A DNA stretch of 64,000 nucleotides from Marinobacter sp. JH2 (GCF_004353225.1 NZ_CP037934.1:868001-932000), one strand, 5' to 3'. Counted from the stretch's first letter, positions 46,193 through 58,381 are shown. The notes: generated by a model not told the origin, from the sequence alone. Made by a program: numbers and translations.

Positions 46193-48082
46193 ATGGCATT
46201 TAATACTGGATTGAGTGGTCTGCGGGCCGCATCGGTGGATCTGGACGTAACTGGCAACAACATTGCCAACGCCAGTACAGTCGGTTTTAAAGGCAGTAAA
46301 GTGCAATTCGGCGATTTGTACGCCAACGGCTTTCTGAGCGGCGGAACAAATCCGATTGGCGACGGTGTGCGGGTGCAGGATGTTAAGCAGTCGTTTGGCC
46401 AAGGCAATATCAGCTTCACCGATAGCGGGCTGGATATGGCCATCAGCGGCGATGGCTTTTTTATTCTGAGCAATAACGGTGAAACCCGTTACTCGCGGGC
46501 AGGACAGTTCGGGATCGATAAAGATGGGTTCGTGGTGAATAACCAGAACATGAAGGTTCAAGGTTATACAGCTGATGATGACGGGAATCTATCTGGTGTG
46601 CGTGGGGATCTCGCTATTGAGACTGGAAACCTTGCGCCGCGTAGAACCACGAATCTCGTAACGGATTTGAATTTGGATTCGCGGGAGTCCGTGTTGGAGC
46701 AGCAAGTTCGTAGCTTCTCGGTGGCATCCTCGGCACTGGCGGGCGGTGAATATAGATTTACATACTCCGACGGCAGTCCCGATTACGGTGTTGGTCCTAT
46801 CGCAAACCCGGCACCACCTGCTTCTCCATTGTCCGCTAGAGAAGTCGCCGAACAAATAACACTAGCACCAGGCGTTAGCGCTTCGGGTACCGAAACAGTG
46901 ATTTTTCCTTCCGGGTCACCTAGCGCAACTGAAATTCAAGATGGATCCTTTACCTTTCGGGTCGGGAATATTGATCTGAGCAATTTGCAGGACGTAAACG
47001 ATCTAACCGAGCTGGCTGACGCGATATCTAACATCAGCGACAATTCAATTTCAGCGAAGGTCAACGCTGATACCGGTAGCCTAGAGATCACAAATGGCTC
47101 CGGCGAAAGATTCGATGTGGAGTGGGGAGTAGGTGGTAGTAGCGCGACAGAAACGTCGGTGGGTACTATTAGCGTTTCCGCAGATCGAAATGTCGGTGGA
47201 GTAGTAACAGTCAGTGGGGCTAATGCATTGCAATCGGAGTTTGAAAATACTCAGCCAACTCCAATCAATGCCTTCAACCCCATAGACCAACGTACCTACA
47301 ATCACGCCACCTCCACAAAAATTTATGACAGTCTGGGCAACACCCACGAAATGACCCAGTTCTTCGTAAAAGAGCCATCGCCGGGCAACGGTGTAGGCCA
47401 AAGCCAGTGGTCGATCTATGTTGAAATCGATGGTGAAATGGTGGCCGGAACCGACCAGCAGCCATACACGGCTATCTTCAATCAGGACGGTCAGCTGGAG
47501 TCCATTAACGGCGATGTGAATGGAGAAATCATTATCGCTGACTGGGTCCCGAAAGATCCTAACGGTGCCCCGAACGGTGCTGATGGCCCTCCAGCAGATC
47601 CTTCGAGTGTGGTTAGCCCGATTCCGTTGCCGGCTAACAGTTCCGCCTTCGTTCTGGATCTCGGACAAGCTACGCAGTATGGCGCCACATTTGGTGTGAA
47701 CAATCAGCAGCAAAACGGTTATACAACCGGGCGGCTTTCGGGGCTGGACGTGTCGGGGGAGGGGGTGATCTTTGCCCGATACACCAACGGCCAATCCAAG
47801 GCCTTGGGGCAGGTGGCGCTGGCATCGTTTAACAACACCAATGGCTTGTCTCCGGTAGGCGATACCACCTGGGTTGAATCCTTCGAATCTGGTCAGCCTG
47901 TCATCGGCGCTCCGGACACCGGAACTTTGGGTTCAATCAAGGCAAGCTCGGTTGAAGAATCCAACGTTGACCTTTCAGCTGAGCTCGTCAACCTGATCAT
48001 TGCCCAGCGCAACTATCAGGCGAATGCTAAAACCATTGAGACCTCAGATGCGGTCACCCAGACCATCATCAACCTCCGCTAA
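46193..48082 (+). CDS. flgE: Flagellar hook protein FlgE
   Basis: 629 residues, longer than the roughly 400 of E. coli FlgE. The conserved N-terminus (FNTGLSGLRAASVDLDVTGN and NIANASTVGFKGS) and C-terminus (ESNVDLSAELVNLI..QRNYQAN) form the D0/D1 core; about 300 central residues (about 180-400) are an extra, surface-exposed insertion. AGGAGG precedes the ATG at 46193. A hairpin and a second sigma-54-like promoter follow the gene. Confidence 0.96.
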   Translation: MAFNTGLSGLRAASVDLDVTGNNIANASTVGFKGSKVQFGDLYANGFLSGGTNPIGDGVRVQDVKQSFGQGNISFTDSGLDMAISGDGFFILSNNGETRYSRAGQFGIDKDGFVVNNQNMKVQGYTADDDGNLSGVRGDLAIETGNLAPRRTTNLVTDLNLDSRESVLEQQVRSFSVASSALAGGEYRFTYSDGSPDYGVGPIANPAPPASPLSAREVAEQITLAPGVSASGTETVIFPSGSPSATEIQDGSFTFRVGNIDLSNLQDVNDLTELADAISNISDNSISAKVNADTGSLEITNGSGERFDVEWGVGGSSATETSVGTISVSADRNVGGVVTVSGANALQSEFENTQPTPINAFNPIDQRTYNHATSTKIYDSLGNTHEMTQFFVKEPSPGNGVGQSQWSIYVEIDGEMVAGTDQQPYTAIFNQDGQLESINGDVNGEIIIADWVPKDPNGAPNGADGPPADPSSVVSPIPLPANSSAFVLDLGQATQYGATFGVNNQQQNGYTTGRLSGLDVSGEGVIFARYTNGQSKALGQVALASFNNTNGLSPVGDTTWVESFESGQPVIGAPDTGTLGSIKASSVEESNVDLSAELVNLIIAQRNYQANAKTIETSDAVTQTIINLR

Positions 48083-48098
48083 TCCTTTCAAGTAAACA

Positions 48099-48114
48099 TG
48101 GCATGACTCCTGCA
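48099..48114 (+). promoter_or_regulatory. Second sigma-54-like promoter, upstream of flgF
   Basis: TGGCAT-GACTC-CTGC-A: GG and GC elements 10 bases apart, one mismatch more than the flgB promoter. The predicted start near 48125 lies inside the loop of the hairpin described next, giving a leader of about 31 bases. Confidence 0.6.
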
Positions 48115-48149
48115 GGAAGACTGGAAACAGTCAAAATTCCGGCAGGAGT
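48106..48149 (+). promoter_or_regulatory. Hairpin covering the flgF ribosome-binding site
   Basis: Left arm ACTCCTGCAGGAA (48106-48118) pairs with TTCCGGCAGGAGT (48137-48149) at 12 of 13 positions; inside, GACTG-GAAA-CAGTC forms a tetraloop stem (48119-48132). The right arm contains AGGAG, the flgF ribosome-binding site. No T-run follows, so it is not an intrinsic terminator. Confidence 0.7.
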
Positions 48150-48155
48150 TTGCCC

Positions 48156-48908
48156 ATGGACAAAGCCCTCTATATTGGAATGTCTGGCGCCAAGCAGAAC
48201 ATGCTAGCCCAGCGTGCCCACGCTAATAACCTCGCCAACGTGAACACCACGGGGTTCAAGAAGGATTTTGCTCAGGCCCGCAGCATGCCGGTTTTTGGAG
48301 AGCATCATCCCACCCGCGCCTATGCCATGACGGAACGCCCGGGTACCGATCTTTCCGCTGGCGCTTTAATGGATACTGGCCGAAAACTCGATGTCGCGGT
48401 TGAAGGCGACGGTTGGCTGGCGGTTCAGAACAATCAAGGCGAAGAAGTGTTCACCCGCAGTGGCAGCTTGCAAGTCGATGTGAACGGTTTGGTTCGCATG
48501 CCCAGCGGGGAGTTGGTGCTGGGTAACGGAGGCCCGGTAGCGTTGCCGCCCTTTGATGATTTGTTGATCGGGGCTGACGGCACCGTATCTGTTGTGCCCG
48601 TGGGTGGCCCGCCGGATCAGCTGGTGGAAGTTGATCGTCTTAAATTGGTGAACCCATCCGCCGATGCTTTGGAAAAGGGTTTGGACGGATTTATCCGTCG
48701 AAAGCCTGATCAGGCCATTGGCGGGGTTGAGCCTGCCGACGCAAACATGCGCGTGGCCACTGGATTTTTGGAGAGCTCCAACGTCAATGCCGTAGAAGAG
48801 ATGATTTCCAACCTGCAGTTGTCTCGCCAATACGAGATGCAAGTGAAGGTTATGTCCACTGCGAACGAGAATTCCGAGGCAACGGCACGGCTGTTGCAGA
48901 ACCTCTGA
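48156..48908 (+). CDS. flgF: Flagellar basal-body rod protein FlgF
   Basis: 250 residues, distal rod. Starts MDKALYIGMSGAKQ and has the rod motif ANNLANVNTTGFKKDF at about residues 26-41, with the C-terminal SSNVNAVEEMISNLQLSRQYEMQ tail (split). AGGAG lies 7 bases before the ATG at 48156, within a hairpin arm. Needed in few copies, unlike FlgE. Confidence 0.95.
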   Translation: MDKALYIGMSGAKQNMLAQRAHANNLANVNTTGFKKDFAQARSMPVFGEHHPTRAYAMTERPGTDLSAGALMDTGRKLDVAVEGDGWLAVQNNQGEEVFTRSGSLQVDVNGLVRMPSGELVLGNGGPVALPPFDDLLIGADGTVSVVPVGGPPDQLVEVDRLKLVNPSADALEKGLDGFIRRKPDQAIGGVEPADANMRVATGFLESSNVNAVEEMISNLQLSRQYEMQVKVMSTANENSEATARLLQNL

Positions 48909-48991
48909 TAACGCTGAATTAAGCATCACTGGCCGGCATTAAGCGGCAAACAATGGCCGCCTCGGCAGCCGGCAAGGTAAGGAGTAGCAAC

Positions 48992-49780
48992 ATGCATCCA
49001 GCACTATGGGTCAGTAAAACCGGGTTAAGCGCACAGGACACCAACCTGTCGACCATTTCCAACAACCTGGCGAACGTGAACACCACCGGTTTCAAACGAG
49101 ACCGTGCGGTGTTTCAGGATCTGTTGTATCAAATTAATCGCCAGCCCGGCGGTATGAGCACCGAGAACACCGAGCTTCCTTCCGGCCTGCAACTGGGTAC
49201 CGGTGTCCGGGTGGTCGGTACGGCAAAACAGTTCAGTCAAGGCAATTTACAGATTACTGAACAGCCGCTGGATATGGCGGTTAACGGTCGCGGATTCTTT
49301 CAGATAGCTATGCCCGATGGGCAGATAGCTTATACCCGAGATGGCCAGTTCCAATTGAATTCCGATGGCGATGTGGTGACCCCAGACGGTTACCCGCTGG
49401 AGCCAAACATCAACATACCGGAAGACACCACCAATGTGACCATCGGTCGCGATGGCACAGTCACTGCGGTTACGGACGATCAAGCGGCACCGGTCAACCT
49501 CGGCCAGATTACGTTGGTGAACTTTATAAACCCGCAGGGTTTGCAGGCGATTGGCAACAACTTGTTCAAGGAGACCAATGCCAGTGGCGATCCCCAGGAA
49601 GGGGAGCCGGGGCTGGCGGGAATTGGCACCATTGAGCAGGGCACCGTTGAGTCTTCGAACGTGGAAGTGGTGGAAGAGTTAGTCAACATGATCACCACTC
49701 AGCGGGCTTACGAGATGAATTCCAAGGTGGTTTCCACCACAGACCAGATGCTTCAGTTCATTACCAACAATATCGGGTAA
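48992..49780 (+). CDS. flgG: Flagellar distal rod protein FlgG
   Basis: 262 residues. N-terminal MHPALWVSKTGLSAQDTN and NNLANVNTTGFKRDRAVF motifs, and the C-terminal ESSNVEVVEELVNMITTQRAYEMNSK tail (split) are typical. FlgG makes up most of the distal rod that crosses the periplasm. TAAGGAG precedes the ATG at 48992; an upstream in-frame codon at 48953 is not used. Confidence 0.96.
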   Translation: MHPALWVSKTGLSAQDTNLSTISNNLANVNTTGFKRDRAVFQDLLYQINRQPGGMSTENTELPSGLQLGTGVRVVGTAKQFSQGNLQITEQPLDMAVNGRGFFQIAMPDGQIAYTRDGQFQLNSDGDVVTPDGYPLEPNINIPEDTTNVTIGRDGTVTAVTDDQAAPVNLGQITLVNFINPQGLQAIGNNLFKETNASGDPQEGEPGLAGIGTIEQGTVESSNVEVVEELVNMITTQRAYEMNSKVVSTTDQMLQFITNNIG

Positions 49781-49783
49781 GTC

Positions 49784-50485
49784 ATGAAACGCATACATCG
49801 AACCTGGACAGCCAAGCGCGCGGCCACACTGGCATTGGTGGGAGGCCTGATCATTCTGCAAGGCTGCACGGCCATGACCCGACCCCGTGCAATGCCAGAC
49901 GATCCGGCCTATGCGCCGGTGCGAGCCCAGGCGATGATGCAGCGTGATCCGGATTCCGGTTCTATCTATCAGGTTTCCCGAAACTACAATATTTATGGTG
50001 ATACGAAAGCATTGAACGTTGGAGATGTGCTGACGGTCTTGTTGGAAGAGTCCACTCGCGCCAGCAAAAATGCCGAAACCACGATCACCAAAGATCAGGA
50101 GCTGGGCCTGCCGGAGCCGAATCTCTTCGGTAAGAACAACATTGGCCTGAATGCTTCAGCCAATCTTGAGCGGGATTTTCAAGGCGCCGCCGAGGCAGAC
50201 CAAAGCAATAGTTTGGCCGGAAGCATCACCGTGACGGTAACGGAAGTGTTGCCGAACGGCGTGTTGCGCATTCGCGGTGAGAAGTGGCTCTCCCTGACTA
50301 ATGGCGATGAGTATATCCGCCTGACCGGTATGGTGCGCCCGCAGGACATTGCACCGGACAACACGGTGGCATCCAACCGAATCGCAGATGCCCGGTTTGC
50401 GTATGGCGGCACCGGCGACTTTGATCAAGCCAATCAAATGGGCTGGCTGGCCCGCTTCTTTAACAGTGAGTGGTGGCCGCTATGA
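49784..50485 (+). CDS. flgH: Flagellar L-ring lipoprotein FlgH
   Basis: 233 residues. The lipoprotein signal peptide ends at ILQGC (Cys about residue 28). [21 protein letters not shown] and [18 protein letters not shown] (with gaps) are the FlgH signatures. It forms the outer-membrane bushing of the rod with FlgI. It starts 3 bases after the flgG stop and overlaps flgI by 4 bases. Confidence 0.96.
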   Translation: MKRIHRTWTAKRAATLALVGGLIILQGCTAMTRPRAMPDDPAYAPVRAQAMMQRDPDSGSIYQVSRNYNIYGDTKALNVGDVLTVLLEESTRASKNAETTITKDQELGLPEPNLFGKNNIGLNASANLERDFQGAAEADQSNSLAGSITVTVTEVLPNGVLRIRGEKWLSLTNGDEYIRLTGMVRPQDIAPDNTVASNRIADARFAYGGTGDFDQANQMGWLARFFNSEWWPL

Positions 50486-51576
50486 TCCGCAAATTTTGTG
50501 TGCTCTTTACGATGCTGGCGGTGATGGCCTCGCCGGTTGCAGCGGATCGTCTGAAGGACCTAGCGAAAGTTAAAGGGGTTCGAAATAACCAACTGATTGG
50601 CTATGGCTTGGTGGTAGGGCTCAGCGGCACCGGCGATAAAGCGCCGTTTACCAATCAGACTTTCCGGAACATGATGAACCAGTTCGGCATCACGCTTCCT
50701 GATGGCGTTAATCCTAAGCTTGCAAACGTTGCGGCAGTCACGGTGAGCGCCACACTGCCGGCCTTCGCGAAACCCGGACAGGAGCTGGATATCACCGTGT
50801 CCTCAATCGGTAACGCGGATAGCTTGCGTGGTGGCACCTTGTTGATGGCCCCGTTGAAAGGCGCTGATGGCCAGGTATATGCCATGGCTCAAGGCAGCTT
50901 GGTGGTGGGCGGCTTTGGCGCTCAGGGGCAAGATGGTTCGCGAATTACCGTGAACGTGCCGAGCGTGGGCCGCATTCCTAACGGTGCAACCATTGAGCGG
51001 GAAGTGACTTCGCCGTTCAATCGCGGCGATACCATTACCTTTAACCTGTTGCGCGCGGACTTCACCACGGCTCGTCGGGTGGTTGAAGCTATCAACAGCC
51101 GCTTAGGTCCGGACATGGCTTATGCCCACGATCCGACATCGATATCAGTTAGGGCACCCAGAGATCCGTCCCAGCGAGTGAGCTTTTTGTCGATTATCGA
51201 AAACATAGAAGTCGACCCAGCGGAAGAGTCTGCCAAAGTCGTGATTAACAGTCGTACCGGCACCATTGTGGTAGGTCAGAACGTGAAAGTGAGTCCGGCG
51301 GCTATCACCCACGGCAACTTGACGGTCACTATTCAGGAAAATCCTGAAGTGGTTCAGCCTAACCCATTTGCGGGTGGCGACACTGAAGTGCAGGCCAACA
51401 CTCAAATTGCGATCACCGAAGACCCGGCACGAATGTTCCAGTTTGGCCCGGCCACCACGCTGAATGAGATCGTTCAGGCGGTCAATCAGGTGGGGGCAGC
51501 ACCCGGTGACGTGATGGCTGTACTGGAAGCTCTCAAACAGGCTGGCGCGTTGCGAGCCGAGCTGATTGTGATCTAG
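50482..51576 (+). CDS. flgI: Flagellar P-ring protein FlgI
   Basis: 364 residues. Signal peptide of about 20 residues ending near [28 protein letters not shown] and LSGTGDK are the family N-terminus of the mature protein (split). It assembles the periplasmic ring around the rod. The ATG at 50482 overlaps the flgH stop (ATGA); an in-frame GTG 12 bases upstream is not used. Confidence 0.96.
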   Translation: MIRKFCVLFTMLAVMASPVAADRLKDLAKVKGVRNNQLIGYGLVVGLSGTGDKAPFTNQTFRNMMNQFGITLPDGVNPKLANVAAVTVSATLPAFAKPGQELDITVSSIGNADSLRGGTLLMAPLKGADGQVYAMAQGSLVVGGFGAQGQDGSRITVNVPSVGRIPNGATIEREVTSPFNRGDTITFNLLRADFTTARRVVEAINSRLGPDMAYAHDPTSISVRAPRDPSQRVSFLSIIENIEVDPAEESAKVVINSRTGTIVVGQNVKVSPAAITHGNLTVTIQENPEVVQPNPFAGGDTEVQANTQIAITEDPARMFQFGPATTLNEIVQAVNQVGAAPGDVMAVLEALKQAGALRAELIVI

Positions 51577-51584
51577 GGGTCGTC

Positions 51585-52577
51585 ATGCAGGATCATCGCG
51601 TTCAACAAGCTCAGGTATACACGGACTTTAGTGGCCTTAATGCACTGAAAACCCAGGCCCGTAGTGATAAGAAAGCAGCGCTTGAAGAGGTGGCCAAACA
51701 GTTTGAAAGCCTGTTCCTATCGGAAATGCTGAAGTCCATGCGTAAAGCCGGTGAGGTGTTCGCCGAAGGCAATTACCTGAACAGTAATGAAAGCGAATTC
51801 TATCGGGATATGTTTGATAGCCAGATCAGTTTGAGCATGGCCAGCGGTTCCGGAACCGGTTTGGCGGAGGCACTGGTTAGGCAGTTGGGGGAGAGCATTC
51901 CTGGCGTTGCATCGACCGGAGAAAAACTGGCGGGCCACAAGGCGACGCTGGCGGATTATGACCGTACTTTACCAGCTATTTCTCCTGCCTTGCCGGAACG
52001 CATGAAAGCGGTAGAAGAAGTGACGCAGGCTTTGCCCAGTGATGTTTTCGAATTGAGCCCTAATACTAATTTGCCTGCCACCTTTGAAAGCCCTGAACAT
52101 TTTGTCAGCGAATTGATGCCCTTTGCGCAGCGAATTGGCCGAGAGAGTGGCATTGATCCGCGTTTGATGGTGGCCCAAGCCGCACTGGAAACGGGCTGGG
52201 GCAAGCACATGATTGAAGGTGATGGTGACGAGCCGAGCTTCAACCTTTTTGGCATTAAGGCTGACAGCCGTTGGAATGGAGATGCCGTCACTATTACAAC
52301 CACCGAGTTTCGTGACGGTGTTGCGATGAAGGAGCGTGCAGACTTTCGGGCTTATCCGGATTACGAGGGTAGCTTCCGTGACTATGTGGAGTTCCTTCAA
52401 AGCAATCCGCGTTACAAAGAAGTGCTTTCTTCAGCAGGCGAGCCTGAAATTTTTGCAGAAAAACTGCAGCAAGCAGGGTACGCCACCGACCCGGAATACG
52501 GTTCCAAGATTCGCCGGATTATGAATCGTGATTCCCTGATGACGTTGTCCCTGGGCAACGGCGGGATAAAGGAGTAA
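51585..52577 (+). CDS. flgJ: Flagellar rod cap and peptidoglycan hydrolase FlgJ
   Basis: 330 residues, the two-domain type of gammaproteobacteria. The N-terminal half (FESLFLSEMLKSMRKA, about residues 42-57) caps the growing rod; the C-terminal half from about residue 165 is a glucosaminidase-like muramidase with AALETGWGKHM (catalytic Glu about 205) and FNLFGIKADSRW. It opens peptidoglycan so that the rod can pass. Confidence 0.95.
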   Translation: MQDHRVQQAQVYTDFSGLNALKTQARSDKKAALEEVAKQFESLFLSEMLKSMRKAGEVFAEGNYLNSNESEFYRDMFDSQISLSMASGSGTGLAEALVRQLGESIPGVASTGEKLAGHKATLADYDRTLPAISPALPERMKAVEEVTQALPSDVFELSPNTNLPATFESPEHFVSELMPFAQRIGRESGIDPRLMVAQAALETGWGKHMIEGDGDEPSFNLFGIKADSRWNGDAVTITTTEFRDGVAMKERADFRAYPDYEGSFRDYVEFLQSNPRYKEVLSSAGEPEIFAEKLQQAGYATDPEYGSKIRRIMNRDSLMTLSLGNGGIKE

Positions 52578-52583
52578 CAGGTC

Positions 52584-54626
52584 ATGGCAGGATTAATCGG
52601 GATAGGTTTGTCGGGTGTGCTCAGTCACCAGAGTGCCCTTAATACCACAGCCAATAACATCACCAACGCCAATACTCCGGGCTACAGTCGCCAAGAAGTC
52701 CAGTTTGCGACTCAAGAGGGCAATCGCACGGGGGCTGGCACCGTTGGCACTGGCGTGTCGATCGAGAACATTCGCCGTTTGGCAAACGAATACCTCACGC
52801 AGCAGTTGCGAGAAGACAGCACGTTGTTTGGGGAGCAAAACGCCCTTAATGCCGAGCTTACCCAGCTGGACAACTTGCTTGGCGGTGAAAGCACCGGTCT
52901 GAGCAATGCGCTGAACAACTTCTTTGCCTCCCTGCAAAATGCCGCGGAAGACCCAACGTCTTTGCCGCAGCGCCAGCTGGTGCTAAGCGAAGCCCAGCAA
53001 GTGGTGAACCGTTTCCAGGCGCTGAACGAACAGTTTATCCAGCAGCGGGAGTCCGTGAAGACGCAAATGCAGCAGGGCGTAAAAGATGCCAACACGCTGA
53101 TTAAAAATATTGCTGATCTTAACCTGGCGATTTCCGAATCGCCCGGTATTGCTCAGGGCAAAATGCCACTTGAATTAATGGACAAACGGGACGAAAACCT
53201 CCGGGGACTGTCGGCGCTGGTCGGTATCCGTGTGACCCACACGGATGGCAGCCAGGTGAACGTGTCGCTGGCTAACGGGCAATCGCTGGTTACCGGGTCC
53301 GATGCAGCCCAATTGGGGACGAGAACCAGTGCGCAGGACCCAACTCAGCTAGAATTCACGCTTACCAGCGGTGGACGACTGTTGCAGGTTGATGACCAGA
53401 TTCAGGGTGGGACGTTAGGCGGCTTGCGCGGCTTCGAGCGAGAAGCTTTGCGCCCGGCGTTTGATGAGCTTGGGCGGTTGGCGATTGGGATTTCTTCCGC
53501 TATTAACCACCAGCATGAAATTGGTATGGATCTGGAAGGTGATTTGGGCGGCAACTTCTTCAGCGATATAAACAGCGTTGAGTTTCAGCGCAGCCGAGTG
53601 ATTGCGAACGGCAACAACGCCGAGCCTCAAAACGCTCAGCTGGCCGTTGAGATAACCGACAGCAGTTTGTTGGCGGCGGGTACTTGGTCATTGAAGTTCA
53701 GCGGGGACGGTAAAAGCTATCAGTTGGTCGATGCCTCAACGGGCGAGGTGGCGCGCCAAGGGCGATTGCCCGACCCGGTTCAATCTGAAATTAGCATGCC
53801 GGGCTTTAATGTCCGGATTGAGGGCGGCGATTTTAATCCTGGAGACGAGTTCCTGATACAGCCTAGCCGAAACGCGGCGGCTAATATTGCGCTGAATGTT
53901 CGCCGGGAAGAGGATCTTGCGTTCGCGAGTCCGATCCGGGCCAGTGTGGCAGAGGGGAATTTAGGTACCGGCCAAATAAATCAGGGCAAAATGCTCAATG
54001 TCCGTAACCCTAATACAAACGCACTTTTGGATGGATTCCAAAGCCAGGGTGAGTTGGCAAACGGCCCAATGAGAATCGCTTTCGAGAACGACGGGGCAGA
54101 CATTGTTTATCGGATTTTCGATGGTTCTGGCGCTGAGATTTCGTCCGCCGATTATCCGAACGGTGTGCCTTACGATGCAAAGGGCGTTAACGTTGCTTTT
54201 GAAGGGGATCCTTCGGCTGGTGATCTTTATCAAGGATACCAGTTCGAGATAACAGGTGAGCCTGCAGATGGCGATGAATTTGTCATCGATTTCAATGAAA
54301 ACGGCGTTTCCGATAACCGAAACGCCGAATTGCTGGCGGCTTTAGGCACGGCAAATACTCTTAACGGCGGTAGCCAGAACTTTGCCGAAGGTTACGCGGG
54401 GTTGGTGGAAGACGTGGGCGTCAAAACCCGTCAGAGCCAGCTTGATAAGGCCGCAGGGCAAACCCTGTTGGAGCAATCCAATAATCAGCGGGAATCTGTT
54501 TCCGGAGTAAATCTGGATGAAGAGGCAGGTAAGCTGATTCAGTATCAGGCAGCTTACAATGCGTCGGCGCAAGTTATGTCGGTGGCGCAGGACTTGTTTA
54601 ACACGTTGCTGCAAAGCTTCCGGTAA
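52584..54626 (+). CDS. flgK: Hook-filament junction protein FlgK
   Basis: 680 residues, longer than the roughly 550 of E. coli FlgK. N-terminal GLSGVLSHQSALNTTANNIT and NANTPGYSRQEV, and the C-terminal SGVNLDEEAGKLIQYQAAYNASA (split) are the junction-protein signatures. Extra sequence lies in the central, exposed domain. AGGAG precedes the ATG at 52584, which follows flgJ by 6 bases. Confidence 0.95.
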   Translation: MAGLIGIGLSGVLSHQSALNTTANNITNANTPGYSRQEVQFATQEGNRTGAGTVGTGVSIENIRRLANEYLTQQLREDSTLFGEQNALNAELTQLDNLLGGESTGLSNALNNFFASLQNAAEDPTSLPQRQLVLSEAQQVVNRFQALNEQFIQQRESVKTQMQQGVKDANTLIKNIADLNLAISESPGIAQGKMPLELMDKRDENLRGLSALVGIRVTHTDGSQVNVSLANGQSLVTGSDAAQLGTRTSAQDPTQLEFTLTSGGRLLQVDDQIQGGTLGGLRGFEREALRPAFDELGRLAIGISSAINHQHEIGMDLEGDLGGNFFSDINSVEFQRSRVIANGNNAEPQNAQLAVEITDSSLLAAGTWSLKFSGDGKSYQLVDASTGEVARQGRLPDPVQSEISMPGFNVRIEGGDFNPGDEFLIQPSRNAAANIALNVRREEDLAFASPIRASVAEGNLGTGQINQGKMLNVRNPNTNALLDGFQSQGELANGPMRIAFENDGADIVYRIFDGSGAEISSADYPNGVPYDAKGVNVAFEGDPSAGDLYQGYQFEITGEPADGDEFVIDFNENGVSDNRNAELLAALGTANTLNGGSQNFAEGYAGLVEDVGVKTRQSQLDKAAGQTLLEQSNNQRESVSGVNLDEEAGKLIQYQAAYNASAQVMSVAQDLFNTLLQSFR

Positions 54627-54642
54627 GGTGGGGTAAGGTAAA

Positions 54643-55893
54643 ATGGTGCGTATTTCATCACAGCAAATCTTCTCCGGTGGTATCAACCGGATGCAGGATA
54701 TTAATAGCGATCTGGTTAAAACGCAGCAGCAGATCTCCACGGGTAAGAGGGTCAACCAGCCCTCAGACGACCCGGTAGCGGCCGCGCGTATTCTTAAACT
54801 TGATCAGAACCTGAGTCGCGTTGAAACCTATCAGCGTAACGCCGATTTGGCGGATAACCGGCTGAAACAGGAAGAAAGCGCGCTGAGCAGTGCCATCGAC
54901 ATCATTCAGCGAGTAAGGGAGTTGACGGTACAAGCCGGTAATGGGTCACTGTCTGCTAATGATCGCAAGTCGATTTCGTCTGAACTCAAAGAGCGGCTTG
55001 GGCAATTGGCTGACGTGGCTAATAGTCGTGACGCTTCAGGTGAGTATATCTTCAGTGGATTTCAGGGTGGTTCGCCGGCTTTCGTTAAAGAAGATGGTGC
55101 CTGGACTTATAACGGGGATGAAGGGCAGCGTGTTTTGGAAATAGATGATGGTGTGACTGTACCGATCAGTGATCACGGTAAGGGAATTTTTAGCGACGTG
55201 CCCGCGACGGTTTCGGTGACGAAAACCACATCCGACAACGGATTTATTTCCGGCCTATCGCTAAAGGATGAAAGTGCGCTTCAGGCTGCATTTGATTCGG
55301 CTTCGCCGAACGTACCCAATGATCTGACCGTCACGGTTGCTCCTGATCCTATTACGAATGAGTTGGTGGTAGGTGTAACCCGTAGTGATGGTACGTCGTT
55401 GCAAACAACACCCGCCGCACCCGGATTGGGTGACCCCTTTGAGGTGGCCGGGCTCGAGATGACGGTCAATGATGCTGCGTATGATCCAGTTGCAGGGACA
55501 GGCGATTCGTTCACAATCGGCATCAACGACAAACAGTCCATCTTCGGCACCATCGAAAATCTCATAACCGGTCTGGATAGCATCTCGAAGGATTCGCCAA
55601 AGGGCAACGCGGAATACGATGCCCTGATATCAGAATCCTTAGCCAATCTGGACAACGGCCAGGAATCCATACTTCAGAAACAAACTGAACTGGGGGGGCG
55701 CATGAATGCAGTGGAATCAACCAGTGCGTTTTTGGAAGATTCCGCCCTCTACACCAAAGAGATTCGGTCGCAGCTACAAGATGTTGATTATGCCGAAGCA
55801 ATCAGTAATCTGAGCTTCCAAAGCTTTGTGTTGCAGGCCGCTCAGCAATCGTTTGCACAGATCTCGCAGCTGTCATTATTTGATCGATTGTAA
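54643..55893 (+). CDS. flgL: Hook-filament junction protein FlgL
   Basis: 416 residues, more than the roughly 320 of E. coli FlgL. The flagellin-like N-terminus (RISSQQIFSGGINRMQ and QQQISTGKRVNQPSDDPVAA, split) and C-terminal helix (DVDYAEAISNLSFQSFVLQAAQQSF, split) are clear; the extra length lies in the middle (about residues 180-310). Last gene of the flagellar run; no flagellin gene follows. Confidence 0.95.
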   Translation: MVRISSQQIFSGGINRMQDINSDLVKTQQQISTGKRVNQPSDDPVAAARILKLDQNLSRVETYQRNADLADNRLKQEESALSSAIDIIQRVRELTVQAGNGSLSANDRKSISSELKERLGQLADVANSRDASGEYIFSGFQGGSPAFVKEDGAWTYNGDEGQRVLEIDDGVTVPISDHGKGIFSDVPATVSVTKTTSDNGFISGLSLKDESALQAAFDSASPNVPNDLTVTVAPDPITNELVVGVTRSDGTSLQTTPAAPGLGDPFEVAGLEMTVNDAAYDPVAGTGDSFTIGINDKQSIFGTIENLITGLDSISKDSPKGNAEYDALISESLANLDNGQESILQKQTELGGRMNAVESTSAFLEDSALYTKEIRSQLQDVDYAEAISNLSFQSFVLQAAQQSFAQISQLSLFDRL

Positions 55894-55930
55894 TTGTTTG
55901 AGGCAGTGGGAAATTTTTTTACTTTGCGTG

Positions 55931-55958
55931 TTGCTTTCAGACTCAGGCTCAGTATAAT
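55931..55958 (+). promoter_or_regulatory. Sigma-70 promoter of tRNA-Leu
   Basis: TTGCTT (55931-55936) and a perfect TATAAT (55953-55958), 16 bases apart, place the start about 10 bases before the tRNA. Confidence 0.75.
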
Positions 55959-55975
55959 TCCCACCACTTCTTGAT

Positions 55976-56062
55976 GGCGGCGTGGTGAAATTGGTAGACA
56001 CGACGGATTCAAAATCCGTTTCCTTAACGGGAGTGGCGGTTCGAGTCCGCCCGCCGCTACCA
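55976..56062 (+). tRNA. tRNA-Leu (anticodon CAA)
   Basis: 87 bases with CCA encoded. Acceptor GGCGGCG/CGCCGCT (G1-U72 wobble, otherwise paired), D-arm with GAAATTGGTAGAC, anticodon loop TTCAAAA, class II variable arm (TCCTTAACGGGA), T-arm GGTTCGAGTCC, discriminator A73 as needed for leucine. Confidence 0.95.
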
Positions 56063-56102
56063 CTTATTGGCCGTATCCTACGGCATCTCAAATAGCCGGC
56101 CC

Positions 56103-58339
<2,237 letters not shown>

Positions 58340-58381
58340 TCAACTTTGACTAAAAGAACAGTCTTTAAACGGAGAAACTGA

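Noticed and set aside
48930..48944. Third sigma-54-like site before flgG
   Set aside because: GG and GC are 10 apart, but the flanking bases (TGGCC and AAGC) depart from the consensus, and TTGC is missing.
55976..56062. G1-U72 wobble in tRNA-Leu as a sign of decay
   Set aside because: All other arms pair, the discriminator A and CCA are present and a good promoter precedes it; the same end pair is, to my memory, usual in pseudomonad tRNA-Leu(CAA).
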